Positions 8,673 to 18,097 are shown, counted from the stretch's first letter. The stretch: 64,000 bases of DNA from JBBRBB01 sp038206235 (GCA_038206235.1 JBBRBB010000006.1:1-64000), one strand, 5' to 3'. The notes: generated from the letters alone by a model not told the origin. Translations and numbers: made by a program.

Positions 8673-9410
8673 TTACTGCTTATGATAAAGCACCTGGCAA
8701 TTTTCGCAGTAAAAAGTTCTTCGATGTGTTTTACCACAATATTTTTTGATGATTAATATATTGCAGCTTACACATATTTTTTTTGTATGTGCCAGCCAAT
8801 GCTTTCGTAATACAAATTCTTTTTTCCATTTTAAAAAATCTAAGCTGTATTTACGTGCCTCATCAATTAGTTCCCTTAACTTGCGTGAAGGAAGTTTGCC
8901 CAACAAACTTTCGGGATGCGTCTTAATTCTATATAACACTTCGTTTTTTATAATGTTGCCAACACCGGAAAATATTTGCTGGTCAAGTAAAGCATCACAT
9001 ACTAATGTTTCAGGCTTTGCTTTTAATTTTTTTCTTGCTGCAGTAGCATTCCAGCTATCATTCAATACATCCGCACTCCAGTCGTACACATCATTCAGGT
9101 CTTCATCAATCATCTTCACAGAACATGCATAGAAATACAGGCTTCCATTTTTAAATTTCAAACACAGACGAGGATTTGCTTTGGTTTGTTCATTAATACT
9201 ATATGAGCCGAATAACATAAAATGAATACGAACATTAATCTTTGGGGTACAGATTAAAAAATGCTTGCCCCAACTTTTAAAATCTGTAATTGTTTGATTT
9301 GAAAGCAGGTACTTATCTGTTTTTGTGTTGCCGCTAACTTCTAAAATTTTTTCCCCCTTAAAAGGCTCTGCTTGTTCCTTTACTATAAGTATTGAAGGTC
9401 CTTCCGGCAT
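8673..9410 (-). CDS. Fpg/Nei-family DNA glycosylase/AP lyase
   Basis: A 245-residue base-excision repair enzyme. The mature N-terminus MPEGPS supplies the catalytic Pro2 (Schiff base) and Glu3. A Lys near residue 49 (SWGKHF) corresponds to the conserved active-site lysine. The helix-two-turn-helix DNA-binding region (LLDQQIFSGVGNIIKNEVLY, about 142-161) is intact, and the C-terminal zinc finger shows CVSC (about 212-215) and CENC (235-238). The general layout is closer to Nei (endonuclease VIII) than to MutM, so oxidised pyrimidines are the likelier substrate, but I cannot decide this from motifs alone. Confidence 0.93.
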   Translation of the reverse strand: MPEGPSILIVKEQAEPFKGEKILEVSGNTKTDKYLLSNQTITDFKSWGKHFLICTPKINVRIHFMLFGSYSINEQTKANPRLCLKFKNGSLYFYACSVKMIDEDLNDVYDWSADVLNDSWNATAARKKLKAKPETLVCDALLDQQIFSGVGNIIKNEVLYRIKTHPESLLGKLPSRKLRELIDEARKYSLDFLKWKKEFVLRKHWLAHTKKICVSCNILIIKKYCGKTHRRTFYCENCQVLYHKQ

Positions 9411-9676
9411 ATATTTTTTATTGCTTTATTTTGCAAAAGATGCGCCATATAAATTATTATTAATTATTTACGGCATCAAAAAATAAATTCAGTTTGAAGC
9501 CCCCAAATGCCATAAACCGGATAAAAAAAATTTTAGATAGTAAATTAATCCCAGCCTCTTAAATTATATTATCTTCACAGTTCAGACTTATTCCAGGAAT
9601 AAGTTTTATGCGGCATTATTAAAAAGAAAAAAGATAATTTGCCAAACCAAATTCTTTCACGCTTAAATCTGTATAT

Positions 9677-10102
9677 ATGAATTACGATTATCCTCAAACT
9701 GATTTATCCAGAGGCGTGTTAAGCGGGTTGTTTGCTGGCATTGCAGGCACCATAGCCAACATTATATTTGTGGCTGTTTATAGAAACATAACGGAGTTTT
9801 ACGAATTTAATGGTGTAGATATAACAGTTATTGCTTTTGGCTCTATCCTTTTATCAATTTCCTGCGGCATTTTGTTTTATTTTCTTGTGCATTCTCTTAA
9901 AAGCGGAATCACGTTTTACCGTATCGTTGTTTTTATTGTAACTACACTTATTGTTTATTTCGGCATCACCTTAAGGCGCTCAATCATAGGAGATGTGCCG
10001 AATGAATTCAGGGTTTTAGTTATAGGAACACAAGTGATAATTGGTGCATTTGCGGCATTCCTTATCCCATATCTTTTTAATCATGATAAGTTGATTAGCT
10101 AA
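9677..10102 (+). CDS. Four-helix membrane protein of unknown function
   Basis: A 141-residue protein with four predicted membrane helices: about residues 14-35, 46-70, 80-97 and 112-133. A soluble N-terminus of about 13 residues (MNYDYPQTDLSRG) precedes them. A Gly-rich first helix (GVLSGLFAGIAGTIANI) recalls small integral proteins of Bacteroidota with no assigned role. It is monocistronic between the divergent glycosylase gene and the chromate transporter. No family recognised. Confidence 0.65.
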   Translation: MNYDYPQTDLSRGVLSGLFAGIAGTIANIIFVAVYRNITEFYEFNGVDITVIAFGSILLSISCGILFYFLVHSLKSGITFYRIVVFIVTTLIVYFGITLRRSIIGDVPNEFRVLVIGTQVIIGAFAAFLIPYLFNHDKLIS

Positions 10103-10282
10103 AGAATAGTTTTATGATTCTGCACATCTGCGCCTTAAATCTCATACACATTTTTTTGCTAAATTGTTGGTAAATGAGCCTTTGCTTAAGTTTTGATATC
10201 GTTTCATAAAAAACTACGACAGATAAAAATTTTGTAGTAATTTTCCCACTCGTCATTTCACTTTAACTCCCTTCGAAACAGT

Positions 10283-11536
10283 TTGGTATTGCATCGCCAT
10301 ATTCCCTTTTTAAAAGCTGTGATAATACACAGTTTAACTGCGTTTGGCGGGCCTCAGGGTCATTTCGGTCAAATGATAAAAAATTTTGCATTGCGGAGGC
10401 ATGATGTTACAGAACAGGAATTACTTGAATACAATGCTTTTTGCCAAATGCTGCCGGGAGCTTCTTCTACGCAAACATTAACCTTGATAGGTTATAAGAG
10501 AGGGGGCATTTCACTTGCAATAATTACTTTGCTTTTATGGATATTTCCTGCATGTTTTTTAATGGGAGCTTTTTCATTTCTGTTGCAATACATCAGCAAC
10601 AGAGAGAGTTTAATTGGGTTGTTCAAATTTATACAGCCTATGTCGGTAGGCTTTATAGCTTTTTCAGCTTACCGCATGAGCAAATTTTCTATAAAAAATA
10701 CCATTACTCTTATTATTATGTTGTTTGCTGCAATTCTTACATATATTTTGTTTAAAACAGCTTGGGTATTTCCGGGAATCATTATCGCCGGCGGTATAGC
10801 AACTAACTTCAGCAGTAAGCGTATTCCTCAAAAAGATTTGCCAAGTAAGAAAATAAAATGGGCTAATATTCTTATTTTTTTTGCCATATTTACTATTACA
10901 GGTTATCTAAGTGAAACAGCAAGAAAACAAGAATGGAAAGAAAGGGCACCCTTTAATTTGTTTGAAAATTGCTATCGCTTCGGAAGCCTTGTTTTTGGCG
11001 GCGGAGATGTATTGCTGCCAATGATGTATCAGCAATATGTAGTGCGGCCAACTACCGAAAGAACCAAAGAAAAAAACCCCGATGTGCTGGAAATATCTCA
11101 AAATGATTTTTTAACCGGTTCCGGAATAGTAAGAGCTATACCGGGGCCAGTTTTTTCTATAGGTTCTTTTGTTGGTGGAATAAGCTTTAGCACCAAAGAT
11201 CCTAGTATGCAATTGCTGGGCTGTGTTATTGGTTCAATCGCTATTTTTCTTCCTAGTTTGTTATTAGTACTTTTTTTCTTTCCTGTATGGCACAATTTAA
11301 AAAAGTATGCCGTTATTTATCGTTCACTTGAAGGAATTAATGCTGCTGTTGTTGGTATTATGGTGGGTTCAACCGTATTTTTAATGAAAGATCTTTATCT
11401 CGATATTTCTGTAGGCGATGTATTACCTTTTGTAAATTTAAGCGTAATAGTGGGTACTTTTTTAATTCTTACTTTTACTAAAATACGTCCCCCATTCATT
11501 GCAATCGGGTGCCTATTGTTAGGATTGATTTTTTAA
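10283..11536 (+). CDS. chrA: Chromate transporter, long-chain ChrA type
   Basis: A 417-residue membrane protein with two homologous halves, as in long-chain CHR proteins. The N-terminal half carries FGGPQGHFGQM (about residues 21-31) and LPGASSTQTLTLIGYKRGG. The C-terminal half repeats the pattern with FGGGDVLLPMMYQQYV and GIVRAIPGPVFSIGSFVG. ChrA proteins export chromate, driven by the proton gradient; many chromosomal homologues probably handle other oxyanions. The apparent start is a TTG with no alternative ATG before the conserved motif. The gene converges on nadD with a 21-base gap. Confidence 0.9.
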   Translation: MVLHRHIPFLKAVIIHSLTAFGGPQGHFGQMIKNFALRRHDVTEQELLEYNAFCQMLPGASSTQTLTLIGYKRGGISLAIITLLLWIFPACFLMGAFSFLLQYISNRESLIGLFKFIQPMSVGFIAFSAYRMSKFSIKNTITLIIMLFAAILTYILFKTAWVFPGIIIAGGIATNFSSKRIPQKDLPSKKIKWANILIFFAIFTITGYLSETARKQEWKERAPFNLFENCYRFGSLVFGGGDVLLPMMYQQYVVRPTTERTKEKNPDVLEISQNDFLTGSGIVRAIPGPVFSIGSFVGGISFSTKDPSMQLLGCVIGSIAIFLPSLLLVLFFFPVWHNLKKYAVIYRSLEGINAAVVGIMVGSTVFLMKDLYLDISVGDVLPFVNLSVIVGTFLILTFTKIRPPFIAIGCLLLGLIF

Positions 11537-11557
11537 GAAATTTCTAAGTTTTATTAG

Positions 11558-12148
11558 TTAATGATTCTTATAATATCCGCCACGTTCTATTTCTTCCCGA
11601 ACTTCATCTGGCAAAAGATAGCGGGTACTTTTTCCTTCTCGAATTGATTTTCGTATGAAAGTTGAAGAAATATCGAGTATGGGTGCCTCATGTAAATAAA
11701 TTACCAGGGTTGGATTTTTAATATCAAATTCTTGTCGTTTATAAACGATAATTTTATAATTTTTTAAAAGAGTCTGATAATTCTTCCATTGAGATATGTT
11801 TTTAAAACTGTCCGAACCCAAAATAACATGAAATTGGTGATTAGAATATTTCTCTGCGAAGTAGTTTAATGTATCAATTGTATAAGAAGGTCGTGGCAAT
11901 TTGAATTCGATATCACTTACCTTTAACCGTAGATTATCTTTTATTGCGAGCTGGACCAAATGTAAACGTTGATATTCATTTAATAAAGAGGCGGGTGTCT
12001 TGAGAGGATTTTGAGGTGATACTACAAACCAAATTTGCGTTAGATCTGTATTATTCAGAACATGTTCAGCAATAATCAGGTGCCCTATATGAATTGGGTT
12101 GAAAGAACCAAAATACAACCCTGTTTTAGTTAAGTTATTCTTAATCAA
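11558..12148 (-). CDS. nadD: Nicotinate-nucleotide adenylyltransferase
   Basis: A 196-residue enzyme of NAD synthesis that transfers AMP from ATP to nicotinate mononucleotide. The nucleotidyltransferase signature GSFNPIHIGHL lies at about residues 13-23 with its HIGH motif. The second motif, ISSTFIRKSIREGKS (ISSTxIR), lies at about 161-175. Length is normal. It starts 8 bases after the stop of the upstream FeoA-like gene, so the two are probably co-transcribed, although their functions are unrelated. Confidence 0.96.
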   Translation of the reverse strand: MIKNNLTKTGLYFGSFNPIHIGHLIIAEHVLNNTDLTQIWFVVSPQNPLKTPASLLNEYQRLHLVQLAIKDNLRLKVSDIEFKLPRPSYTIDTLNYFAEKYSNHQFHVILGSDSFKNISQWKNYQTLLKNYKIIVYKRQEFDIKNPTLVIYLHEAPILDISSTFIRKSIREGKSTRYLLPDEVREEIERGGYYKNH

Positions 12149-12156
12149 TTAGTTAA

Positions 12157-12384
12157 TTAAAATAATTCTTCTAGAAAAATATTTTTAGCCTCATCTAAAC
12201 GCAAGCTAAGATTATAACCCGCCACATATACAGAAATTGGATCTCCTAATGGAGCAATTTTATCGACTCTTATTATCTCACCCGGTATACAACCCATTTC
12301 CATTAATTTAATAGAATGTTCTTCTTTCTCAAATGCCCTTATAATTGCCCGTTTTCCGATTCGCAATTCTGACAATCTTTTCAT
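12157..12384 (-). CDS. FeoA-domain protein
   Basis: A 75-residue SH3-like FeoA protein. MKRLSELRIGKRAII, then LMEMGCIPGEIIRV and GDPISVYVAGYNLSLRLDEA match the family from end to end. FeoA normally assists the ferrous-iron GTPase transporter FeoB, but no feoB is nearby. Stand-alone FeoA domains also occur as parts of metal-regulated proteins. It forms a two-gene unit with nadD. Its upstream side was invaded by insertion sequences, so any original feoB linkage could have been lost; that is speculation. Confidence 0.88.
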   Translation of the reverse strand: MKRLSELRIGKRAIIRAFEKEEHSIKLMEMGCIPGEIIRVDKIAPLGDPISVYVAGYNLSLRLDEAKNIFLEELF

Positions 12385-12481
12385 GTGTATATATTTAAAG
12401 AGTTCAAATCATTATTCAATTTTTTTAAATTAACGGGTTAAGAGCGTAAATTTTCATGTTCGTACTTCCGCTATTTTTTTT

Positions 12482-13218
12482 GGTTCTATGATGCTTTGTG
12501 GGTAAAGGTAAGTATGAATTATTTTTGCGGGATGAATAGTGTTGAGATATTTCAGTTAGCTCTAAATCTGCAAGAGCTTTGGTATATAAAAGAGATAAGC
12601 TTCAAAAGTCTGAACAATCAAGAAGATGGTCAGTTAGATAGTTAATATTGACTTTCGGCAAGGAGCAAAATTTTAGATGAGCACGGTAAGCTGTGCGGTG
12701 TTTACGATATCGAATAACGCAGTGGGCAGCATCTTAATTTTTTTGAGCATAATTGCTACCTGTATAGCCGTGTGCCGCGGATAAATCAATCAGACGGAAA
12801 CTGTAAAAACAATAATGGTTCCGTTAAGAAAATCTTACAGCAAAGAAGCAGTATGAATTAGATTATATGTTAATGGCTTTCCCGCGACAGCGAGAAAGGG
12901 TATCGCCTAAAAGAACTGTTTGGCATATTTGGGATCTGGATAATATGGAGACGCTCTATCCTTTTTGACCTGTTGGTGCGATATGGTCACGGATACAGAG
13001 ATACAACCTTTTTAAACAATTTGCGAAAACTATTAAAACACATTGGACAGGAATCATTAATTATATCAAAGCCAAAATCAATACGGTGCTATGGAAGATC
13101 AATAATAAAATACAATTAGCTAAAAGAAGAGCCAGGCTATAGAAATAAAGAAAATTTATAAACATGATTTACTTCATTGCGGGTAAACTCAATTTAAACA
13201 TACTATCGTCATAGAACC
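12482..13218 (+). mobile_element. Eroded ISL3-family insertion sequence, internally deleted
   Basis: The element starts with GGTTCTATGATG and ends with a complementary CATAGAACC, the remnants of its terminal inverted repeats. Translation in pieces gives a zinc-finger region (KLCGVYDIE, then HLNFFEHNCYLYSRVPRI) and the conserved DDE_Tnp_ISL3 C-terminus (HWTGIINYIKAKIN, then KIQLAKRRAR and NMIYFIAGKL). These pieces are split by stops and frameshifts. At about 740 bp it is little more than half of a normal ISL3 element, so the central catalytic part is missing. It cannot be active. Confidence 0.85.
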
Positions 13219-13429
13219 TAAAATTTGCACGAAAGTCCTGCACACCCATACGGTTTGATGTAGATAGTGTCCTAATCATATTAAAACATATTCCTAACAT
13301 AACGATGAGAGTATAGTAGAGCATGGTTTGGAAACATCTACTACCAATATTTAGTAGAGAGAATAGTATGCCTGCGGAAGCTTTTTAAGGCATCAGAGTT
13401 GCTGCACTTTCGCCATCGCATCGGCGAAC

Positions 13430-13674
13430 AAGGAAATTGAATTGATTTTATTAAGATGCAGCCAACTGTTTTGTGCCGTATCATACACACCCACCGAACA
13501 GATTAGCTTGCTCATCTAAAAATTTGCTCATTGCCGAAAGTCAATATTAAATATCTAAACTGCCTCTTCTTGGTTCAGACTTTTGAAGCATAATCTCTTT
13601 TAAAATATTCAAAACTATTCATTCCGCAGACATAATCCTTACTTACCTTTACGCACCCAAAGCCTCATAGAACC
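13430..13674 (-). mobile_element. 5' end fragment of a second ISL3-type element, inverted
   Basis: Read on the minus strand this begins GGTTCTATGAGG and then parallels the first ISL3 remnant closely, including AAAGGTAAGTA, CTTCAAAAGTCTGAAC and ATATTGACTTTCGGCAA. It therefore faces the 12482 copy, giving long imperfect inverted arms of roughly 180-200 bp. The remainder of the element is gone. The 210 bases between the two copies (13219-13430) hold no gene I can recognise. Confidence 0.75.
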
Positions 13675-13709
13675 GTTTTGTTGTTACGAAAAGCCAAGCT
13701 TCAAAGTAA

Positions 13710-14135
13710 ATGACCAAGGTTTTTTTTCATTATCGTGATACGCAAATTTCTTTTAAGAAAAAAGAAATAAAAAAACTTATCGCATATTTATTTCAAGAGG
13801 AGAAAGTCAATTTAAATCGTGTAGATTATATTTTCTGCAAAGATGATTTTTTAGTGAAAATCAATAAAGAATTTCTGCACCATAATATTTTAACCGATAT
13901 TATAACTTTTAATTTTTCCAAGAAAGATCTATTTATAGTAGGTGAAATATATATAAGTACTGATAGAGTTAAAGAAAATGCCAGTAAATACAAAGTATCA
14001 ATAAATGATGAGTTTTTAAGAGTGGTTATACATGGTGCACTTCATCTTTGTGGTTTTAATGATAAAACAAAGGTCGATAAGAACTCAATGACAAGAAAGG
14101 AGAATATATACCTTTCACGGATATCTTCTGATTAA
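13710..14135 (+). CDS. ybeY: Endoribonuclease YbeY (16S rRNA maturation)
   Basis: A 141-residue metal-dependent RNase needed for 16S rRNA 3'-end processing and ribosome quality control. The metal-site motif HGALHLCGFND lies at about residues 109-119, and the preceding ILTDIITFNF corresponds to the conserved TDVLSF-like strand. The classical third ligand His is Asp here; I recall the same from other Bacteroidota, so it is probably not a defect. The gene is sandwiched between insertion-sequence debris and ends in a parS-like site that begins one base after the stop codon. Confidence 0.93.
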   Translation: MTKVFFHYRDTQISFKKKEIKKLIAYLFQEEKVNLNRVDYIFCKDDFLVKINKEFLHHNILTDIITFNFSKKDLFIVGEIYISTDRVKENASKYKVSINDEFLRVVIHGALHLCGFNDKTKVDKNSMTRKENIYLSRISSD

Positions 14136-14151
14136 TGTTTCACGTGAAACC
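14136..14151. promoter_or_regulatory. parS-like centromere site (ParB binding)
   Basis: TGTTTCACGTGAAACC differs at only the last base from the palindromic consensus TGTTNCACGTGAAACA bound by chromosomal ParB. It begins directly after the ybeY stop codon and lies 880 bases before mnmG. Chromosomal parS sites cluster near the replication origin. No parA or parB is in the window. Confidence 0.8.
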
Positions 14152-14207
14152 TCTCCTCTTTAATGTGATTTAGTACCGACAATGCCTTAAAAATTAACCT
14201 TATCTTT

Positions 14208-14450
14208 TTATGATGTTTGTGTGGGGTAAAGAGAAGTCGGGATTCGGGATGAATAGGATTGAGTCATTGAATTAACTCTAAACTTCCAAGAGCCGTGGTA
14301 TAAAAGAGATTAAGTTTCAAAATCCAAACAACGAGAAGAAGTCAGTTTAGATATTTATTTTGATTTTCTACAGGGAGCAAAATTTCAGAGGAGATAGGCA
14401 AACTATGGTGTGTATGATACCAACAACGCAGTAAAAAATAATCCCTACTT
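14208..14450 (+). mobile_element. Third ISL3-type 5' fragment, heavily eroded
   Basis: The stretch runs parallel to the 12482 element: TATGATGTTTGTG and GGGGTAAAG near the end, then AAAAGAGATTAAGTTTCAAAA, GGGAGCAAAATTTCAGA, and GGTGTGTATGATACCAACAA, which encodes a VYDT-like piece of the zinc-finger region. It is in the same orientation as the first copy and more diverged. No open reading frame survives. Confidence 0.65.
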
Positions 14451-15030
14451 ATCTAACCCAAAAAATAAGATGCCGCCGCGGGGTGAACAGTAACGAATAT
14501 ATCAAGACTGCACAAATGTATCCATTTTATTATTTGAACAAACCTTTGTCGATTACAATTACAAGTCATTTACAACACATCATTAGGAGACTTTAGCATG
14601 CAAATACCTTTAATGCTTTAGCTCAAATATTCCAAAGTCACGAAGGGCAATAAGGCCAAAGGATTAAATCTGGTTTGAAGTAAAAGGAAGTATTCCATGC
14701 AAATACTCAAATCATATTATCGTTGCAGTGATACATGCTGATAGAGCAGATCAACGGTAACTGGCAGATGCAAATGTTTGTGGCATACAGTTGAAGCATG
14801 GAGAGCAGATAAAAGATAAAGACATAGTGGTTCGCCGGCGCGCATATCTTGGTGAGGGGATCTGAATATGGAGAGTTGTGTGCCGCACTGGAAGCTGTAT
14901 ATGAGAGCATACTATTCTAAGTTCAATTATTGATACTATCATTAAATCAAGACAAAATATTTTGAACGCATTATTTCTTTTGCTAATTTGAGGTACTAAA
15001 GTTAAAATACTTTTTAGAAAAATTTTATAT
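14451..15030. other. Gene-free stretch before mnmG
   Basis: About 580 bases with stops in every frame. It is probably further mobile-element debris, since it follows an ISL3 fragment and its base texture differs from the intact genes (for example the GC-rich patch TTCGCCGGCGCGC). I could not match it to a named family. The last 30 bases before 15031 presumably hold the mnmG promoter, but no convincing -7 box was seen. Confidence 0.5.
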
Positions 15031-16899
15031 ATGTTTTCAAAATATGATGTGATTGTTACAGGTGCAGGCCATGCTGGAAGCGAAGCGGCGGCGGCGGCAG
15101 CCAATTTGGGCAGCAGCGTTTTATTAATTACCATGAATCTGCAAACTATTGCTCAGATGAGTTGTAATCCTGCAATGGGTGGAATAGCTAAGGGGCAGAT
15201 TGTTAGAGAAATTGACGCATTAGGCGGTTATAGTGGAATCGTAACTGATAAAAGCACTCTGCAATTTAGAATGTTGAACAAAAGCAAAGGACCTGCTATG
15301 TGGAGCCCCCGGGCTCAATGTGATCGTATGTTGTTTGCCGCTACCTGGAGACAAATTCTTGAAAATATTCCGAAAGTGGATTTTTACCAAGACACTGTAA
15401 AATCACTTCTTATTAAAAATAATAGAGTTTATGGTGTTATTACTGCGTTGGGGCATCAAATAATAGCAAAATCTGTAATAATGACGAGTGGAACTTTTTT
15501 GAATGGCATAATTCATATTGGAGAAAACAAATTTGGCGGAGGAAGGGTAGGAGAAAAAGCTGCCACAGGTATTACTGAGCAATTGATGATCCTTGGCTTT
15601 GAAAGTAGAAGGCTTAAAACAGGAACGCCTCCCCGAATTGACGGAAGAAGTCTTGATTATTCTAAAATGGAAGAACAAAAAGGGGATAATGATATACCCG
15701 GCTTTTCCTTTTTAAATATACCACGTATTTCTGCCTCCCAACAAAAAAGCTGTTTTATTACTTATACAACAAAAGAAGTTCACGAAATATTAAAAACCGG
15801 GTTTGACAGAAGCCCCATGTTTACTGGAAGGATTGAAGGTGTTGGGCCAAGATATTGCCCCAGTATCGAAGATAAAATTAACCGGTTTGCAGAAAGAGAT
15901 CGTCACCAATTATTTGTTGAGCCTGAAGGACTTAATACAATAGAAATATACTTAAATGGATTTTCAACTTCGTTGCCCGAAGAAATACAGTATAAAGCTT
16001 TAAAAAAAATTCCTGGTTTTGAAAACGCAAAAATGTTCAGACCGGGTTACGCAATAGAATATGATTATTTTCCGCCCACCCAATTAAAACATTCTTTAGA
16101 AACTAAATTAATCGAAAGCTTATTTTTTGCAGGTCAGATTAATGGTACCACAGGCTATGAAGAGGCTGCATGCCAGGGAATAGTAGCTGGCATAAATGCG
16201 CATATTAAAATAATTGATAATCAACCATTTATTCTAAAGAGAAGTGAAGCTTATATTGGAGTTTTAATCGATGATCTTGTAAACAAGGGCACCGACGAAC
16301 CCTATAGAATGTTTACAAGCAGAGCCGAATACAGAACTCTTTTACGTCAAGACAATGCAGACCTGCGTCTAACAAAAATGAGTTATAATATAGGGTTAGC
16401 CTCGAAGGGAAGGATGGAAAGTGTAACTAAAAAGGTGGAAAAACTAAAACAAATTAAACAATTTATATATAACAATTATATGGAGCCGAGTGAAATTAAT
16501 GAGGTTTTAAAAGACTTCAATTGTTCACCTATAAAGGAAAAGCAGAAAATTTCGAAGCTTCTTCTCAGACCAGATTTAAATATTTTTTCATTAGCTAATG
16601 CTAAACCAAGTTTTCAAAAAGCGGTGAGGCATTATAATAAAGAAGATTTACAACAAGCCGAAATAGAAGTAAAGTATGAACATTATATTGAAAAAGAGCA
16701 GGAGATCGTTGAAAAAATGAATACGCTAGAAAACTTACTAATCTCAGAAGATTTTGATTATGATAAAGTTGCAGCATTAAGCCAGGAAGCTCTCCAAAAA
16801 TTTAAAAAAATTAATCCGCGTACATTAGGGCAAGCCTCCCGCATCTCAGGCGTAAATCCAAGCGATATTCAAATTTTAATGGTCTATATGGGACGATAG
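15031..16899 (+). CDS. mnmG: tRNA uridine 5-carboxymethylaminomethyl modification enzyme MnmG
   Basis: A 622-residue FAD protein that, with MnmE, installs the cmnm5 group on wobble U34 of certain tRNAs. The dinucleotide-binding motif GAGHAGSEAA is at about residues 11-20. The family signatures MSCNPAMGGIAKGQIVREID, KGPAMWSPRAQCDR and GQINGTTGYEEAACQG are intact. The C-terminal helical domain ends in the conserved ASRISGVNPSDIQIL. Length is normal. Two glycosyltransferase genes follow closely on the same strand. Confidence 0.98.
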   Translation: MFSKYDVIVTGAGHAGSEAAAAAANLGSSVLLITMNLQTIAQMSCNPAMGGIAKGQIVREIDALGGYSGIVTDKSTLQFRMLNKSKGPAMWSPRAQCDRMLFAATWRQILENIPKVDFYQDTVKSLLIKNNRVYGVITALGHQIIAKSVIMTSGTFLNGIIHIGENKFGGGRVGEKAATGITEQLMILGFESRRLKTGTPPRIDGRSLDYSKMEEQKGDNDIPGFSFLNIPRISASQQKSCFITYTTKEVHEILKTGFDRSPMFTGRIEGVGPRYCPSIEDKINRFAERDRHQLFVEPEGLNTIEIYLNGFSTSLPEEIQYKALKKIPGFENAKMFRPGYAIEYDYFPPTQLKHSLETKLIESLFFAGQINGTTGYEEAACQGIVAGINAHIKIIDNQPFILKRSEAYIGVLIDDLVNKGTDEPYRMFTSRAEYRTLLRQDNADLRLTKMSYNIGLASKGRMESVTKKVEKLKQIKQFIYNNYMEPSEINEVLKDFNCSPIKEKQKISKLLLRPDLNIFSLANAKPSFQKAVRHYNKEDLQQAEIEVKYEHYIEKEQEIVEKMNTLENLLISEDFDYDKVAALSQEALQKFKKINPRTLGQASRISGVNPSDIQILMVYMGR

Positions 16900-16951
16900 T
16901 CCGCAATATTTATTTTCTGCTTATGTTTGTTTGCTTTCATTATTAAAAGGA

Positions 16952-18097
16952 GTGAGACACATAATTTTTACTGTTACAAATGAGCTTGCTTACGACCAGC
17001 GTATGCAACGCATTTGTACCTCTTTATCTGCCCAACAATTTAGGGTAACTCTAATAGGGAGAGCTTTAAAGAATTCACCTGCTCTTTTAACTGAAAATTT
17101 TAAACAAAAAAGGGTTTATTGTATTTTTAATAAAGGTTTTTTCTTTTACGGTGAATATAATTTTCGATTATTTTTTTGGTTACTTTTTAAAAAAGCTGAT
17201 ATTTTTTGTGCCATTGATTTAGATACTATACTTCCAGTTTACTTAGCCTCTGCTATCAAAAGAAAAAAAAGAGTTTATGATGCGCATGAATTATTCACAG
17301 AACAAAAGGAAATTTTAACACGTTCGCTGATTCATAAAATATGGCTTCTTATTGAAAAATTTGCAGTTCCTAAGTTTAAAGATGGCTACACTGTAAGTCA
17401 TTTTATAGCAAATGAACTAAAAAGAAGATACAAGGTGAATTATGAAGTGATAAGAAATCTTCCACACTATTATTCATTCTCGGCTTCTGCTCCTGAAGAA
17501 AGGATGGATAAATTTCTCATCTACCAGGGTGCTGTAAATGAAGGAAGGTCTTTCGAAACACTTATACCAGCAATGCAAAATGTAAATTCAAAACTCAGGA
17601 TTTATGGTAGTGGCAATTTTATTGAGCAGACGAAAAATTTAATTATTGCAAATAATGTACAGAATAAGGTAGAACTTATGGGATATGTTTTACCTGAAAA
17701 ATTGAAAGAGATTACAACAGACTCTTATATAGGTCTAATGCTCTTTGAAAAAACCGGACTTAATCAGTATTACTCATTAAGCAACCGTTTCTTCGATTAT
17801 ATTATGGCAGCAATTCCACAGCTATGCGTTAATTATCCTGAATATAAAACCGTGAATGATAAATTCAATATTGCATATATGATTGAGGACACTAATGCAG
17901 AAACAATAACTCAGGCATTAAATAAATTATTAAACAATGCAAAATTGTATCAACAGTTGCATCAAAATTGTCTTAAAGCACGAGAAGAATTAAATTGGGA
18001 AAAAGAACAAAATAAATTGATCAAGTTTTATGAGGAAATAGCCACTTCAATCATCCATTATAGAGTAATAAAAATCAGGAAGAAAAATTTTAAATAA
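16952..18097 (+). CDS. Glycosyltransferase, GT4-like
   Basis: About 381 residues from GTG 16952, with an alternative TTG at 16931. The N-terminus RHIIFTVTNELAYDQRMQRI is the usual opening of a GT-B glycosyltransferase group in Bacteroidota. An acceptor-domain segment AHELFTEQKEI lies at about residues 110-120. The C-terminal donor domain includes IYQGAVNEGRSFETLIPAM, YGSGNFIEQTKNLI and the GLNQYYSLSNRFFDYIMA region. It probably transfers a sugar from a nucleotide donor to a surface polysaccharide or lipid; the acceptor is unknown. It lies downstream of mnmG and directly upstream of a second glycosyltransferase-like gene. Confidence 0.85.
   Translation: MRHIIFTVTNELAYDQRMQRICTSLSAQQFRVTLIGRALKNSPALLTENFKQKRVYCIFNKGFFFYGEYNFRLFFWLLFKKADIFCAIDLDTILPVYLASAIKRKKRVYDAHELFTEQKEILTRSLIHKIWLLIEKFAVPKFKDGYTVSHFIANELKRRYKVNYEVIRNLPHYYSFSASAPEERMDKFLIYQGAVNEGRSFETLIPAMQNVNSKLRIYGSGNFIEQTKNLIIANNVQNKVELMGYVLPEKLKEITTDSYIGLMLFEKTGLNQYYSLSNRFFDYIMAAIPQLCVNYPEYKTVNDKFNIAYMIEDTNAETITQALNKLLNNAKLYQQLHQNCLKAREELNWEKEQNKLIKFYEEIATSIIHYRVIKIRKKNFK

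Noticed and set aside
14451..15030. Search for a parA, parB or origin-type box array beside the parS site
   Set aside because: No reading frame and no cluster of DnaA boxes could be seen.
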